From NCBI RefSeq assembly GCF_900099835.1, contig NZ_FNKP01000001.1, positions 2,604,001 through 2,668,000 on the forward strand: DNA of 64,000 nucleotides. Reading direction: 5' to 3'. The position numbers and the translations under genes are program-made. Positions 18,396 to 30,310 of the stretch are shown here, one piece after another (the stretch's first letter is position 1; each line of letters opens with the position of its first letter). The DNA is from Paraburkholderia fungorum (GTDB lineage Bacteria > Pseudomonadota > Gammaproteobacteria > Burkholderiales > Burkholderiaceae). Under the pieces are notes generated by a model. The model had not been told where the DNA came from. It saw only the letters and a list, made by a program, of their open reading frames with translations, and did not search any database.

Positions 18396-19865
18396 GTGCC
18401 GAATGTTCAGAACGTGTCGACCACGCAGAATCCCGGGGCCGCAGCGCGTCTGAGCGACTGGATGCGCAACCGGAGCTGGGCGATCGCGATGACGGTGGCG
18501 ATCGTCATCACCGTGGGCGGTCTCGTGATTCTCGAAACCGCGCGCGAGCGCATCGCCGCCGAATACGAAACTGCGCTCGGCGCGCGCGACGTCACCGTGC
18601 AACTGAGCACGCTCGCGAGCTTGCTATCGCGTCTGAGCGCCCAGCAGAACCATTTTCTTCTGACAAAGGAAGAGGCCTCGGCGAACGACTTCTGCGCGAC
18701 CGTCGCGCGGATCCGCCAGGGCAAACAGCAGTTGAACCAGTTCTACCGCAGCGGCAACGCAGACAGCGCCGAACTCGCGAGCTTCACGCAGATTTTCGCG
18801 CTGATCGAAGGGCGCATCGGCGCGGGCGCGGCCGCAATACAACGCGCGTCGCCGCATCCGCTCGATCTCGGCGCGTGCGGCAGCACCCGCGAAGTGAATG
18901 CCGCCGATGCATCGCTGATCGACAGCACGCTCACGCTGCTGCGCGACAACGAGGAGCGCCGCGCGCAACACGCGCTCGCCGCGAGCCGCGCCGATCAGCG
19001 CATTTCCACGCTCGCGGCGGCGGGGTTGTCGGCGCTGAACATCGTGCTGTTCATTCTGCTGTTCCGCAACCTGGGCATTCAGATCGACCGGCAGGCGCGC
19101 GTGCAGCGTCAATTGATCACGCAGCAGGAAGAACTCGACCAGCTCGTCAACGAGCGCACGCGTCAGCTCGAAGCGCTCGGCTGGCACCTGCAGGCGGTCA
19201 GCGAGAACGAGAAGACGCAGCTCGCGCGCGAACTGCACGACGAACTCGGTGCGATTCTCACCGCCAGCAAAATGGACGTGGCCTGGGCCAATCGCAAACT
19301 GAAGGACAGCGAGCCCGATATCTCCGACAAACTGAAACGCGCGCTCGCCAATCTCGACCAGGGCATCGCGCTGAAGCGGCGCATCATCGAAGACATGCGA
19401 CCTACCGTGCTGGCGAATTTCGGCCTGGTCACCGCGCTGCGCACACTCGCCGACGAAGCCGCGCAACGCAACAGCTGGACGCTCGAACTGCACCTCCCCG
19501 CCGACGACATCAAGCTCGACGAACAGACGGAGATCGCGCTGTTCCGCGTCGCGCAGGAGTCGCTGACGAATGCGGCCAAGTATGCGCGGGCGTCGAAGGT
19601 GTCGATCGCGCTGCAGGTCGGCGACGGCCAGGTGGCGCTGCATATCGCCGATAACGGCGTCGGCATCATGCCCGCCGATCTGAAGCGCACGCACACGCAC
19701 GGGCTGCTGGGCATGCGTCAGCGGGTCGCCGCGCATGGCGGACGGTTCGATATCCGGCGCGGCGTGCCGAACGGCACCGACATCGACGTGGTCATGCCGA
19801 GCGTGAGCACTGCCACGCCGTCGGTCGATCTGCCGCCCGCTACGCCGTCGCGAACGCCCGTGTAG
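18396..19865 (+). CDS. Sensor histidine kinase (HisKA_3 type)
   Basis: A 489-residue membrane kinase if translated from the GTG at 18396, which has AGGAG ten bases upstream; the frame is open further upstream but without a ribosome site. Membrane spans lie at about 29-47 and 214-233, flanking a helical periplasmic CHASE3-like sensor. A coiled-coil linker leads to the dimerisation helix with phospho-acceptor His281 (ARELHDELGAILTASKMD), then the ATPase N box (ESLTNAAKYARAS) and G boxes (DNGVGI, HGLLGMRQR). It is divergent from the ferritin/DUF1328/response-regulator block and is its probable sensor. Confidence 0.92.
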   Translation: MPNVQNVSTTQNPGAAARLSDWMRNRSWAIAMTVAIVITVGGLVILETARERIAAEYETALGARDVTVQLSTLASLLSRLSAQQNHFLLTKEEASANDFCATVARIRQGKQQLNQFYRSGNADSAELASFTQIFALIEGRIGAGAAAIQRASPHPLDLGACGSTREVNAADASLIDSTLTLLRDNEERRAQHALAASRADQRISTLAAAGLSALNIVLFILLFRNLGIQIDRQARVQRQLITQQEELDQLVNERTRQLEALGWHLQAVSENEKTQLARELHDELGAILTASKMDVAWANRKLKDSEPDISDKLKRALANLDQGIALKRRIIEDMRPTVLANFGLVTALRTLADEAAQRNSWTLELHLPADDIKLDEQTEIALFRVAQESLTNAAKYARASKVSIALQVGDGQVALHIADNGVGIMPADLKRTHTHGLLGMRQRVAAHGGRFDIRRGVPNGTDIDVVMPSVSTATPSVDLPPATPSRTPV

Positions 19866-20109
19866 AGGCGCGTCGCGGCTCGCTCGCGACGCGCGGAAAA
19901 AACCCTTGTAGGAGTGCGCCGACGCAAACACCGGCATGCGCCTACACGAAAATCGCAGCACAGCCGACAGCGCCGCCTCCGCCCTTTTTTTAACATGCAG
20001 TCAGACCGGTCGACTGTGTACAGGCTCAAGGCCCCGGTCGGACGATAGCTAGCGCGTGCCGTAAAACACGGACACGTCAACCGATGCACTCTCGACAAGG
20101 AGAACTTTC

Positions 20110-20244
20110 ATGACTCGACTGATCGCTTTGCTTCTCATTGCAGGGACGGCCATGCTTGCCGGTTGCAATACGATGGCCGGCGCCGGCCAGGATATTTCGA
20201 AGGGCGGCGACGCGCTGACGAACTCGGCGGACAAGGCCAAGTAA
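20110..20244 (+). CDS. Entericidin-family lipoprotein
   Basis: A 44-residue lipoprotein: signal MTRLIALLLIAGTAML, lipobox LAGC with Cys19, then the entericidin-type NTMAGAGQDISKGGDAL core. Start ATG at 20110 follows AAGGAGAA. Entericidin A/B proteins are small outer-membrane lipoproteins linked to stationary-phase lysis or envelope stress. It is too short for most ORF callers. Confidence 0.9.
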   Translation: MTRLIALLLIAGTAMLAGCNTMAGAGQDISKGGDALTNSADKAK

Positions 20245-20294
20245 GTTCGCGATGGCAGCGCGCAGATTGGCGTGCTGCCATGTAGGAGAAAACG

Positions 20295-20330
20295 AAAAAC
20301 CCGTCGCGGGAAACCGCGATGGGTTTTTTT
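20295..20330 (+). terminator. Rho-independent terminator after the entericidin gene
   Basis: A stem of about 14 pairs (20296-20309 with 20314-20327, one G-T wobble), GAAA tetraloop, followed by seven T. It lies about 50 bases beyond the entericidin stop. Confidence 0.9.
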
Positions 20331-20465
20331 ATGGGGTTTTATCGATCGGGCTTGGGCTCACGTCTAATTGCGAATACAAAACCAGAAACAAAACGGCGAC
20401 CCACTCACGTGGATCGCCGCTCCGTCCTCCCCAGGACTTACCGCTTTTTGCGCAAACTCGCGGAC

Positions 20466-21260
20466 TTAAACGCCCGTCAACGTATTCGTCAACTCGATGC
20501 TCGGCGTGCTCGTATTGCCGTTCTGCACGACCAGCAGATGGATCTGGCCCGGCAGAAGCTGCGACAACGTACCGGCGATCGGCACCGACGTCACGATCCA
20601 GTCGGCGTTATTGCCGAGCGCGAACGAAGCCGACTGGAAGATCGGTGTCTTGCTGCCGGCCGCGGTCGCGATCAGCACGTACTGGCCGCCGGATACGTAG
20701 AGCGAGTCCGCGCCGCTTGCCGGCACGGCGTTATTGAACGCGAGACCGGCCATGGTCGGCGATACGTTGGTGATGTCGGTCGCGTTCGCCTGGACCAGGT
20801 ACAGGTCGAGGTTGGTCGCATTCGCCGACGCGTTGAAGCCGCGTACGCGCGCGCTGTTGGACAGCAGCCCCTTGTCGAACGGATCGTCGATCAGGCCGAT
20901 ACCCGAGCCGGTCAGGCTCGGCAAGCCGATCACCGTGTATTCATGACCGTTCGCGGCATCCGGGAAATTACCGCTGGCAAGCGCAGTCGTCGTGCCGGTG
21001 AGCGCATAGCCCACGTTGGTGTTACCCGACTTGATATTGGTGAGATTCGTCACGCCCTTGTAGCTGACGTTGGTTTGTCCCGAAGGCGCACTGCCGTTCA
21101 CGAGAAAGTCGACTGCCGGGCTGCTCGGAACGGCGTTGACGAAGTGGATCTCCGGATCGGTCAGCCCCAGTTCCTTGGCCGCGTCGTCGCTGCCGCCACC
21201 GCACGCGCTCAGAACAGATGCAACCGCCGCTACAGCCGCCATGGTTCGGATCATTTTCAT
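20466..21260 (-). CDS. DUF4397-domain lipoprotein
   Basis: A 264-residue exported lipoprotein. The signal peptide ends at lipobox LSAC followed by GGGSDD. The body starts IHFVNAVPSSPAVDFLVNG and continues with repeated Ig-like strands (VSYKGVTNLTNIKSGN, ARVRGFNASANATNLDLYLV), the standard course of DUF4397 surface proteins. I prefer the ATG at 21260 over the GTG nine bases earlier because TAGGTGA is correctly spaced for it. Function of the family is unknown. Confidence 0.87.
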   Translation of the reverse strand: MKMIRTMAAVAAVASVLSACGGGSDDAAKELGLTDPEIHFVNAVPSSPAVDFLVNGSAPSGQTNVSYKGVTNLTNIKSGNTNVGYALTGTTTALASGNFPDAANGHEYTVIGLPSLTGSGIGLIDDPFDKGLLSNSARVRGFNASANATNLDLYLVQANATDITNVSPTMAGLAFNNAVPASGADSLYVSGGQYVLIATAAGSKTPIFQSASFALGNNADWIVTSVPIAGTLSQLLPGQIHLLVVQNGNTSTPSIELTNTLTGV

Positions 21261-21588
21261 TGTGTTCACCTATATCGATACTGGGCTCTCAACCCAATTG
21301 GTTTTTGTGAGCGCTCTGCTTCGGACAGCGGTTTCAAGCGCTCTCCCAAACAGGCACTCCCTCCTATCCCTGCCGCACATTGCGCCGGTTTTTTCAACCG
21401 ACGCTGTCCGTGTCGATGGACGCTCGCTATGAGCAATGCGTGTGCCGCAGGCGTTCGATATGGCTGACGACGGCTAATGAATGTCTTACGGAGTAAAGAA
21501 TTGCGAGGTTTAGAATTTTTCCTCGGCGGATTGGCACAGGTACGCGGTGTATTGTTCGTGCGCACCCAATAATTACACGGCTCCCTGC

Positions 21589-23622
21589 ATGTCTTACCAA
21601 CACTTACTCGCCGAACTCGACCTGGGGTTCACCCGTCTGCGCAATTGCGTCGTGATGGGTTCGATGCATACCGGCATGGAAGACCGCTTCTGGAATTACC
21701 CGAAGCTGGCCGCGTATTTCCGCGAGCGCGCGAAAGGCGGCGTCGGTCTGATCGTCACGGGCGGGATTTCGCCGAACCGACAGGGATGGCTGCTGCCGTT
21801 CGGCGGCACGCTGAACTCCGTGTTCGATCTGCGCAATCACCGGTTGCTGACTGAGGCTGTGCATGCCGAAGGCGGCAAGATCGCCTTGCAGATCCTGCAC
21901 GCGGGCCGCTATGGCTATCAGCCGTTCGTCGTGTCGGCTTCGGCGCTCAAGTCGCCGATCTCGAAGTTCAAGCCGCGCGCGCTGAGCATCGGCGGCATCA
22001 GGAAGACCGTGCGCGACTATGCGCGCTGCGCGCGGCTCGCTCAACGCGCGGGTTACGACGGCGTCGAGATCATGGGCAGCGAGGGTTATCTGCTCAACCA
22101 GTTCCTGTGTCCGCGCACCAATCGCCGCGACGATCAATACGGCGGCAGCATCGAGAACCGCATGCGGCTCGCGCGCGAGATCGTCGAACAGGTTCGCGCG
22201 ACGTGCGGCGAGCGCTTTATCGTCGTATACCGGATTTCGTTGATCGATCTCGTTGAAGGCGGCAACACCTGGGAAGAAACCGTGCAGGTCGCGCAAGCGC
22301 TCGAAGCGGCCGGCGTCACGATCTTCAATACGGGAATCGGCTGGCACGAAGCGCGTGTGCCGACCATCGTGACCTCCGTGCCGCGCGCCGCCTTTGCTGA
22401 ACTGAGCGCGCGTCTGAAGGCGGCGGTCAGGGTGCCGGTGATCGTGTCGAACCGGATCAATACGCCGGAAGTCGCCGAAGAACTTCTTGCGCAACGCGCG
22501 GGCGATCTGGTTTCGATGGCGAGACCGCTGCTCGCCGATCCCGATTTCGTCGTGAAAGCCGCTGAGGGGCGCGCGCAGGAAATCAACACCTGTATCGCGT
22601 GCAATCAGGCTTGCCTCGATCACACGTTCAAGAATCAGCGCGCAAGTTGCCTCGTGAATCCGCGCGCGGGACGTGAGACCGAACTGGTCTACCGCCCTGT
22701 TTCCGGCGCGCAGGCGGTGCGCTCAATCGCGGTGGTCGGCGCGGGACCGGCGGGCCTGTCTGCGGCGACGGTCGCGGCGTCGCGCGGGCATCGCGTGACC
22801 CTGTTCGATGCGGGCGCGGAGATCGGCGGCCAGTTCAATCTGGCGATGCGCGTGCCGGGCAAGGAAGAGTTCAGCGAGACGATCCGCTATTTTCAGAGCC
22901 AGTTGCAGCGTCACCGGGTCGACGTGCGGCTCAATACGCGCGTCGATCCGGCGTTGCTCGCGGCGGGCGGCTACGACGACGTGATCGTCGCGACCGGCAT
23001 CGTGCCGCGACGGCCGTCGATTGCGGGCATCGACGGGCCGAATGTGCTGTCTTACGTCGACGTGCTGCGTGGTGCGCCGGTCGGAAAACGCGTCGCGGTG
23101 ATTGGCGCGGGCGGTATCGGTTTCGACGTGAGCGAGTTTCTACTGCATCGCGCGGATGAACCGCTGCCCACGCCGCGCGATGCGTGGCTCGACGAATGGG
23201 GTGTCGATCTGACGGTACGCGAACGCGGCGGGCTGAAGCCGCCGGCTGCTGCACATCCTGCGCGCGAAATCTGGCTGTTGCAGCGCAAGGCGGGCAAGCT
23301 CGGCATGGGGCTTGGGAAAACGTCGGGCTGGGTGCATCGCGCGACGCTGGCGAAAAACGGCGTGAAGATGCTGGCCGGCGTGTCGTATCTGGAGATCGGC
23401 GCGCGCGGTCTGAAAATCGCGCGTGACGGAGCCGAGGAATGGCTCGAAGTCGATTCGATCGTCGTGTGCGCGGGACAGGAGTCGCTGCGGGATCTGCATC
23501 CGGGCGACGCGGCTAGCGCTGCCGGTCCGCGTTTTCATCTGATTGGCGGAGCGAAGGTCGCGACCGAACTAGATGCGAAACGCGCGATTCGCGAAGGCGC
23601 GGAGGTGGCCGCGTCGCTCTGA
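21589..23622 (+). CDS. fadH: NADPH-dependent 2,4-dienoyl-CoA reductase
   Basis: A 677-residue iron-sulphur flavoenzyme that reduces 2,4-dienoyl-CoA esters during oxidation of polyunsaturated fatty acids. Residues 1-330 form the FMN-binding barrel (old yellow enzyme-like). The 4Fe-4S cysteines start at CIACNQACLDH (about 335-345). FAD binding is VVGAGPAGLSAA (about 382) and NADPH binding VIGAGGIGFDVSEF (about 504). The length is close to E. coli FadH (672). I chose the start MSYQHLL at 21589. It stands alone. Confidence 0.95.
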   Translation: MSYQHLLAELDLGFTRLRNCVVMGSMHTGMEDRFWNYPKLAAYFRERAKGGVGLIVTGGISPNRQGWLLPFGGTLNSVFDLRNHRLLTEAVHAEGGKIALQILHAGRYGYQPFVVSASALKSPISKFKPRALSIGGIRKTVRDYARCARLAQRAGYDGVEIMGSEGYLLNQFLCPRTNRRDDQYGGSIENRMRLAREIVEQVRATCGERFIVVYRISLIDLVEGGNTWEETVQVAQALEAAGVTIFNTGIGWHEARVPTIVTSVPRAAFAELSARLKAAVRVPVIVSNRINTPEVAEELLAQRAGDLVSMARPLLADPDFVVKAAEGRAQEINTCIACNQACLDHTFKNQRASCLVNPRAGRETELVYRPVSGAQAVRSIAVVGAGPAGLSAATVAASRGHRVTLFDAGAEIGGQFNLAMRVPGKEEFSETIRYFQSQLQRHRVDVRLNTRVDPALLAAGGYDDVIVATGIVPRRPSIAGIDGPNVLSYVDVLRGAPVGKRVAVIGAGGIGFDVSEFLLHRADEPLPTPRDAWLDEWGVDLTVRERGGLKPPAAAHPAREIWLLQRKAGKLGMGLGKTSGWVHRATLAKNGVKMLAGVSYLEIGARGLKIARDGAEEWLEVDSIVVCAGQESLRDLHPGDAASAAGPRFHLIGGAKVATELDAKRAIREGAEVAASL

Positions 23623-23690
23623 AGGGAACGGCCCGCGCTCGCGGGGTGAACTGTGAGCGCGGCTCGGTGGCTTAGGCTCTGCGGTTCAAC

Positions 23691-24620
23691 TCAGGCCAGC
23701 CCCTTCTTCCGGTAATCGAACCAGAACGACAAACCGACGCTCGCCAGAATCACGACAGTCGCGATGACCGTCGAATGCGTAACCGGCTCCCCCAGCAGCA
23801 GCGCGCCGAGCGCGACGGCGACCACCGGGTTCACATACATGCAGCTGCTGGCGATGATCGGACTCGTATGGCGGATCAGGAACCCATACGCGACATACGC
23901 GGCCATCGTCCCGATCAGCATCAGGTAGAGAAACGCCAGCAAGGGCAGGAAGTGCATCTCGAGCATCCGTTCGCCCGACACCCACGCGACCAGCGTCGAC
24001 ATCACGCCGCCCAGGCCGATCTGCAAGGCAGTCGACAGGAACAGGTCCGAAGGCAGCTTCAGACGCCCCGCCAGATGCGCGCCGCCCGCCCAGAACAGCG
24101 CGCCGCACAGAATCGCGAGACTGCCACCCGCCGACCCAGGCGCGCTGTCGCCGTGGCTGAGAATCGCGATACCCACCAGCCCCAGCCCGACCGCGAACCA
24201 CTCGCCCCGCCCGATCTTACGGCCCGCGACCGCTGCGATCACCGTGGCGAACAGCGGCACGGTCGCGACCATCACCGCCGCGGTGCCGGTGCCGACAGTG
24301 CGCATCCCGTAGGCCAGCATGCCGCTCGACAACCCCACCAGCATCGTGCCGACGATCCCGGCATTGCGGACCTCGGCGGCAGTCGGCCAGACCGGCTTGC
24401 GGCGCGCGGCGAACACGAACAGCCCGATGCCGGCAAACAGGTTGCGCAGCCCGGACATCAACAGCGGCGGGAACGAGCCGAGCGCGACATGCACGGCGAG
24501 ATACGTCGAGCCCCAGACGAGATAAACGACGGCGAGAGCCAGCGCGATCTGACCGTTACGCGATTGCGGCAAACGGATCGGGAAACCACGCGAAAAACGG
24601 TTTGGGAATTGCAGCGACAT
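23691..24620 (-). CDS. EamA-family DMT exporter (YedA-like)
   Basis: A 309-residue inner-membrane protein with ten predicted spans forming two EamA repeats. VYLVWGSTYLAVHVALGSFPPLLMSGLRN-type residues in helix 1-2 and ASSCMYVNPVVAVALGALLLGEPV in the second repeat are typical of the YedA branch. It is likely an exporter of amino acids or other metabolites; substrate unknown. The first 20 residues are polar and a later start is possible. Confidence 0.88.
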   Translation of the reverse strand: MSLQFPNRFSRGFPIRLPQSRNGQIALALAVVYLVWGSTYLAVHVALGSFPPLLMSGLRNLFAGIGLFVFAARRKPVWPTAAEVRNAGIVGTMLVGLSSGMLAYGMRTVGTGTAAVMVATVPLFATVIAAVAGRKIGRGEWFAVGLGLVGIAILSHGDSAPGSAGGSLAILCGALFWAGGAHLAGRLKLPSDLFLSTALQIGLGGVMSTLVAWVSGERMLEMHFLPLLAFLYLMLIGTMAAYVAYGFLIRHTSPIIASSCMYVNPVVAVALGALLLGEPVTHSTVIATVVILASVGLSFWFDYRKKGLA

Positions 24621-25171
24621 GGTTCAACCCGCCCATGCCGCTCGAGGTGCTGCGCCCCCGCTGAAAACCCTGTGGCGGGATGGCGGATACCGCATCGGCG
24701 ATGCGGTCTGACGGGCGAGGCTGGCGGACATGTCGGTGGAACGGAAAGACGATAGATGGCCAATGGGGCCACACCGCCGCGGCAAACGGGAGAATCCGGG
24801 CCTCGGCGAACACGCGCCTAAAGGTTGGCGCGCACGGCATTATGCAGTAAGCGCCCACCGCGTCGAGCGAAAGAATCGTAACTTTTTTGCGTGGTTACAA
24901 CAGGGAATTTGGGGCGCGTGTTGCGGCGTTTTTTCGGGATGCCGGCGCGGGTTTGCTTTAGTTATCCCGATTGCATTTAAACGGCGGCGGATGGCCACCG
25001 GTTGTATTCAGGGCCGTGAAAGCGCAGGCAGCATTTTCCGCCTGACCGGCTTTCGTCAGCAGCGCTTGAGTATGAAATTGCAGACGTCGATGCACCGCCG
25101 TTCGCACGCGCCCGCGTCAATCGCAATCCTGACGATTAGCCGGCCGCACGGCCGGCTAGCGGCCCGCCCAT
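24621..25171. other. Intergenic region with two hairpins
   Basis: No convincing gene. A hairpin ACCGCATC-GGC-GATGCGGT lies at 24689-24707. A stronger one, nine pairs of AGCCGGCCG around CA, lies at 25138-25157, just beyond the end of the minus-strand gene at 25172, and may end its transcript although no T run follows. The A/T-richer stretch 24885-24990 could hold a promoter. Confidence 0.45.
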
Positions 25172-25639
25172 TCAGTCATAACTCATGACGACGATCACCG
25201 GCGTAGCCGAACCGGCCCGCTTCGGCGATAACGACAACACCCCACCGTCGCGGCCAACCCGGTAGTGCCCGTCGTGTGCAGCGCCTACCCGGCTCCCGGT
25301 ATCGACGAAACGCGCCGCCACGGCATCACGCGACTTCCCGGCGCCGACAACCTGCAGTGCGACATCTGCACCCGACACCACACCCGGCGACGAGTTGAAA
25401 GTCAGGGCAATGCCGCCTTCCTGACGCGCCGCTTGCGCATTGGCCGTTTCCAACCGCATCGTGGGAGCAACCGGCAACGAGGTTATCTGCAACAACGGCG
25501 CTGTGATCGCGCCGACAAACCGGATCGTCCCGCCATCGGCCGCCAATGCGGTCAACGGCGTCGCCAGCAGCACCATCGTGACTGCAGCGACTGCCCGAGC
25601 CGACACCCGCCATTGCCCTGTTCTCGAAGTCATACTCAT
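25172..25639 (-). CDS. Secreted fimbrial-subunit-like protein
   Basis: A 155-residue exported protein with a signal peptide ending ALAADGG. The mature start GGTIRFVGAITAP is like that of type 1 pilus subunits, and the C-terminus VIVVMSYD looks like a closing beta strand. It lacks the usual Cys pair of pilins and there is no chaperone or usher gene nearby. It may be an orphan adhesin-like or regulatory-domain remnant. ATG at 25639; an alternative start is two codons later. Confidence 0.6.
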   Translation of the reverse strand: MSMTSRTGQWRVSARAVAAVTMVLLATPLTALAADGGTIRFVGAITAPLLQITSLPVAPTMRLETANAQAARQEGGIALTFNSSPGVVSGADVALQVVGAGKSRDAVAARFVDTGSRVGAAHDGHYRVGRDGGVLSLSPKRAGSATPVIVVMSYD

Positions 25640-26161
25640 CTCCTGTGCCGCTTGTGCTACTCACGCGCCACCCAGCGCCCCCTCTCGCGATACTGGATGA
25701 CAGCCTCTCCCAAACCTGCTTTAACGGCATCGCCGCAACGAGCTTGAATTGCCGCGCGATCCGGGGCTGGGCATCAAAGCGGGGATAAACCGAGAGCCGT
25801 TCGCCGCCATGCCGAATAAAGATACAAACGCCCCGTGCTAACATTCACCTTTCGATCGCGCTGCCTTATTCGTTGTCCGCGCGTGAATCACCCTCCTCTT
25901 TTCGACATTCCGGCTATCACGATGCGCTCTCCGACTTCCCGTGTGTTCACCCGCTTGCGCCTGCGCCGCGCAACCGGTTGCGCGCGCGCGGATCTCGCAC
26001 CGCGTCGCGCCTGCAAGCCGTCCCGAACGCTCCCGCTTCACGCCGCCCGGCGCCCGATCTAACGCTGTTCGCTCCATCACCCGAGCCGCGTTTGTCAGGC
26101 TCCGGGCCGATCTCATTCGCACGCAGTTCCCTTATATGCAGATCGAATTGGAGTATCCATC
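25640..26161. other. Intergenic region upstream of rnk
   Basis: About 520 bases between the divergent fimbrial-like and rnk genes. Short open frames occur in all directions but are Arg/Pro/Ser rich, lack ribosome sites and look like GC-driven noise. I see no clear RNA gene or repeat. Confidence 0.4.
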
Positions 26162-26572
26162 GTGAAAAAGACGAAAACCTGTTACCTCACCGAACTCGAC
26201 GTCGCCCGCCTCGAGAAGCATGCGGCCGCGCCCGGTGCCGACGCCCGTCTGCAGGACATGCTTGACGACGTGCTCGAACGCGCCGTGATCGTCGACGCGC
26301 GCGAGATTCCGGCCAACGTCATCACGATGAATTCGCAAGCCACGCTGATCGACGAAACCAGCGGCGAGCAGATGACGTGGACCGTGGTCTATCCGCCCAA
26401 TGCGGACTTTGGGCAAGGTCGGCTGAACGTGTTCTCACCGGTCGGCCTGGCGCTGCTCGGCGCGAAGCGCGGCGAACGCATCCGCTTTACGCCACCGAGC
26501 GGCACGGAGAAGGTGCTGAAGCTCGACAAGATCCTCTACCAGCCCGAAGCCGCCGACGACTTTTCGTTGTGA
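26162..26572 (+). CDS. rnk: Nucleoside diphosphate kinase regulator Rnk
   Basis: A 136-residue protein with a short N-terminal coiled coil (ELDVARLEKHAAAPGADARLQDMLDDVLERA) and a GreA/GreB-like C-terminal FKBP-type domain (TWTVVYPPNAD, GRLNVFSPVGLALLGAKRGERIRF). Start is GTG at 26162 with TTGGAG upstream. Rnk binds RNA polymerase near the secondary channel and affects nucleotide and polymer metabolism in other bacteria. Confidence 0.92.
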   Translation: MKKTKTCYLTELDVARLEKHAAAPGADARLQDMLDDVLERAVIVDAREIPANVITMNSQATLIDETSGEQMTWTVVYPPNADFGQGRLNVFSPVGLALLGAKRGERIRFTPPSGTEKVLKLDKILYQPEAADDFSL

Positions 26573-26765
26573 TTTTTGCTGTTTTTTCGCTGCAATTCGT
26601 AGCGCATAAGACACGAAATAACCCATGACGACACATGGATTCGCTCGCAAAAATCGTCGTGAATCCGCTATCAAAGACGCGCGCCTACGGCATTGAAAAC
26701 ACCGCCCCGCGCGTCGTTCCGCCCGCTTCGAAACCGGCATAAAAGCTCGCCCGGGCTTTGCCTGA

Positions 26766-29015
<2,250 letters not shown>

Positions 29016-29084
29016 GGTAGGGATCGCGGGCCGGCTATCTTTTTTACGCCAGCCGGCCCGCCAGGTCACTGCGTTGCAGCATCG

Positions 29085-29107
29085 AAGCCCGCCTCCGGCG
29101 GGCTTTT
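29085..29107 (+). terminator. Rho-independent terminator after thiC
   Basis: Nine-pair stem AAGCCCGCC / GGCGGGCTT with loop TCC, followed by TT. A second, longer inverted repeat GCGGGCCGGCT / AGCCGGCCCGC at 29026-29061 lies between the stop and this hairpin. Confidence 0.8.
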
Positions 29108-29293
29108 CCGTTTGTGGCGGGGCGGGCACGTCACATGCTTGAACAGGGGAAACATTTGATTACGAAACCGTCAGTCCGCTGACAAGCGCACACATCCGGA
29201 TACGGACTGCGCCGCTAAGATCAAATGCATAGGGGACATGGTTATCTGTCCATTTCGACGACTGCTTCCAACGACATAAATGGAGTCAACATC

Positions 29294-29506
29294 ATGAAAT
29301 CGATTCGAACCCTCGGCACGCTTGCGGCTCTCGTTGCGCTCGTTGGGAGCCTCTCGGCATGTGACGGTATGAGCCGTCAGGGCCGCGACACGGCAATCGG
29401 CGCAGGTCTGGGTGGCGCAGCGGGCGCGGCGCTCGGCGGTAGCGCGCTGTCGACAGTAGGCGGTGCGGCGGCGGGCGGCATCATCGGTAATCAGGTGGGT
29501 AAGTAA
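29294..29506 (+). CDS. Glycine-zipper (OsmB-like) lipoprotein
   Basis: A 70-residue lipoprotein: signal MKSIRTLGTLAALVALVGSL, lipobox SAC, then a glycine-zipper segment TAIGAGLGGAAGAALGG and GGAAAGGIIGNQVG that would cross or insert in the membrane. OsmB/SlyB-type proteins are small outer-membrane lipoproteins of the envelope stress response. Start ATG at 29294, with TGGAG upstream; the open frame extends 23 codons further but without a ribosome site. Confidence 0.88.
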   Translation: MKSIRTLGTLAALVALVGSLSACDGMSRQGRDTAIGAGLGGAAGAALGGSALSTVGGAAAGGIIGNQVGK

Positions 29507-29680
29507 GCGGGCTTTGGTGATGCGGTGACTGCTGCCTCGACCTCGGCCGCGCGCTTCAGTTCGCGCTTTGCAATGACGCGAAATACGCAGTTACGCTTTT
29601 GCAATCGTGTTCGCGTAGCGGGAGCGTAAGCTCGGAAAACGACGCCCCGGTACCGGCGTCGATTTAACCAGGAGCGCGTC

Positions 29681-30175
29681 ATGAAGTCCCGCGTCATCAA
29701 CACGGATCGCGCGATGAGCCTTTGGCCATCGCGCGGTCTTTCACGTTGCTTTTCAGATTTTCCGCGAGCAAGGCGTGCAGGTCTTGCCGTCGGCGCCGCC
29801 ATTTGCGCGATGACGCTGTCGGGTTGTTATTACCCGTATGGATACTATCCATCCGGCTATTACGCACCGGCCTATGCCACGCCACCTGCTCTGCCCCTGC
29901 AGCAAGCCGCCGATCAGGCCGATTCGGCGGACACGCAGCAGCAAGTCCAGGCTCAGGCACAAGTTCAGCCAGTCCAGCAGGTCCCGCCGCCAACGTACGC
30001 CGTCGCCGCGCCGCCGCCCGTCTATGTGGCGCCGGCTTATCCCGCGTACTATCCGCCGCCGGTGTATCCGGCCTATTACGGATACGGCTATGGCTACCCC
30101 GGCTATTACGGACCGTCGGTTTCGATCGGTATCGGCGGATATTGGGGTGGTGGCTGGGGACATCATTGGCATTGA
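29681..30175 (+). CDS. Tyr/Pro/Gly-rich lipoprotein
   Basis: A 164-residue protein with a late signal sequence (GLAVGAAICAMTLSGC, Cys about 49). The mature part is low complexity: YYPYGYYPSGYYAPAYA, a Gln/Ala spacer, PPPVYVAPAYPAYYPP and a C-terminal YGYGYGYPGYYG then GGYWGGGWGHHWH. Such proteins are common in Burkholderia envelopes with no assigned function. ATG at 29681 follows AGGAGCG; a start nearer the signal core (ATG at 29714) is possible, which would shorten the N-region. Confidence 0.72.
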   Translation: MKSRVINTDRAMSLWPSRGLSRCFSDFPRARRAGLAVGAAICAMTLSGCYYPYGYYPSGYYAPAYATPPALPLQQAADQADSADTQQQVQAQAQVQPVQQVPPPTYAVAAPPPVYVAPAYPAYYPPPVYPAYYGYGYGYPGYYGPSVSIGIGGYWGGGWGHHWH

Positions 30176-30203
30176 ATTTTTACGGCGTTTAACGGCTCGC
30201 GTT

Positions 30204-30238
30204 ACGTCACATCACGCCGCATCACGTCACATCACGCC
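30204..30238 (+). repeat. 15-base direct repeat
   Basis: ACGTCACATCACGCC occurs at 30204-30218 and again at 30224-30238, exactly 20 bases apart, in the gap before the lactate permease gene. It could be a pair of regulator half-sites or simple slippage. Confidence 0.6.
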
Positions 30239-30310
30239 ACGCGGATCTACTTCACCCAGGATGCAGATCCGCAACGGCAGCCGCTCCGCCCCCTCCGGTA
30301 GTTTCCCTTC

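Noticed and set aside
30204..30238. Direct repeats before lldP as a CRISPR-like array
   Set aside because: Only two short copies with a five-base gap; no spacer structure or cas gene.
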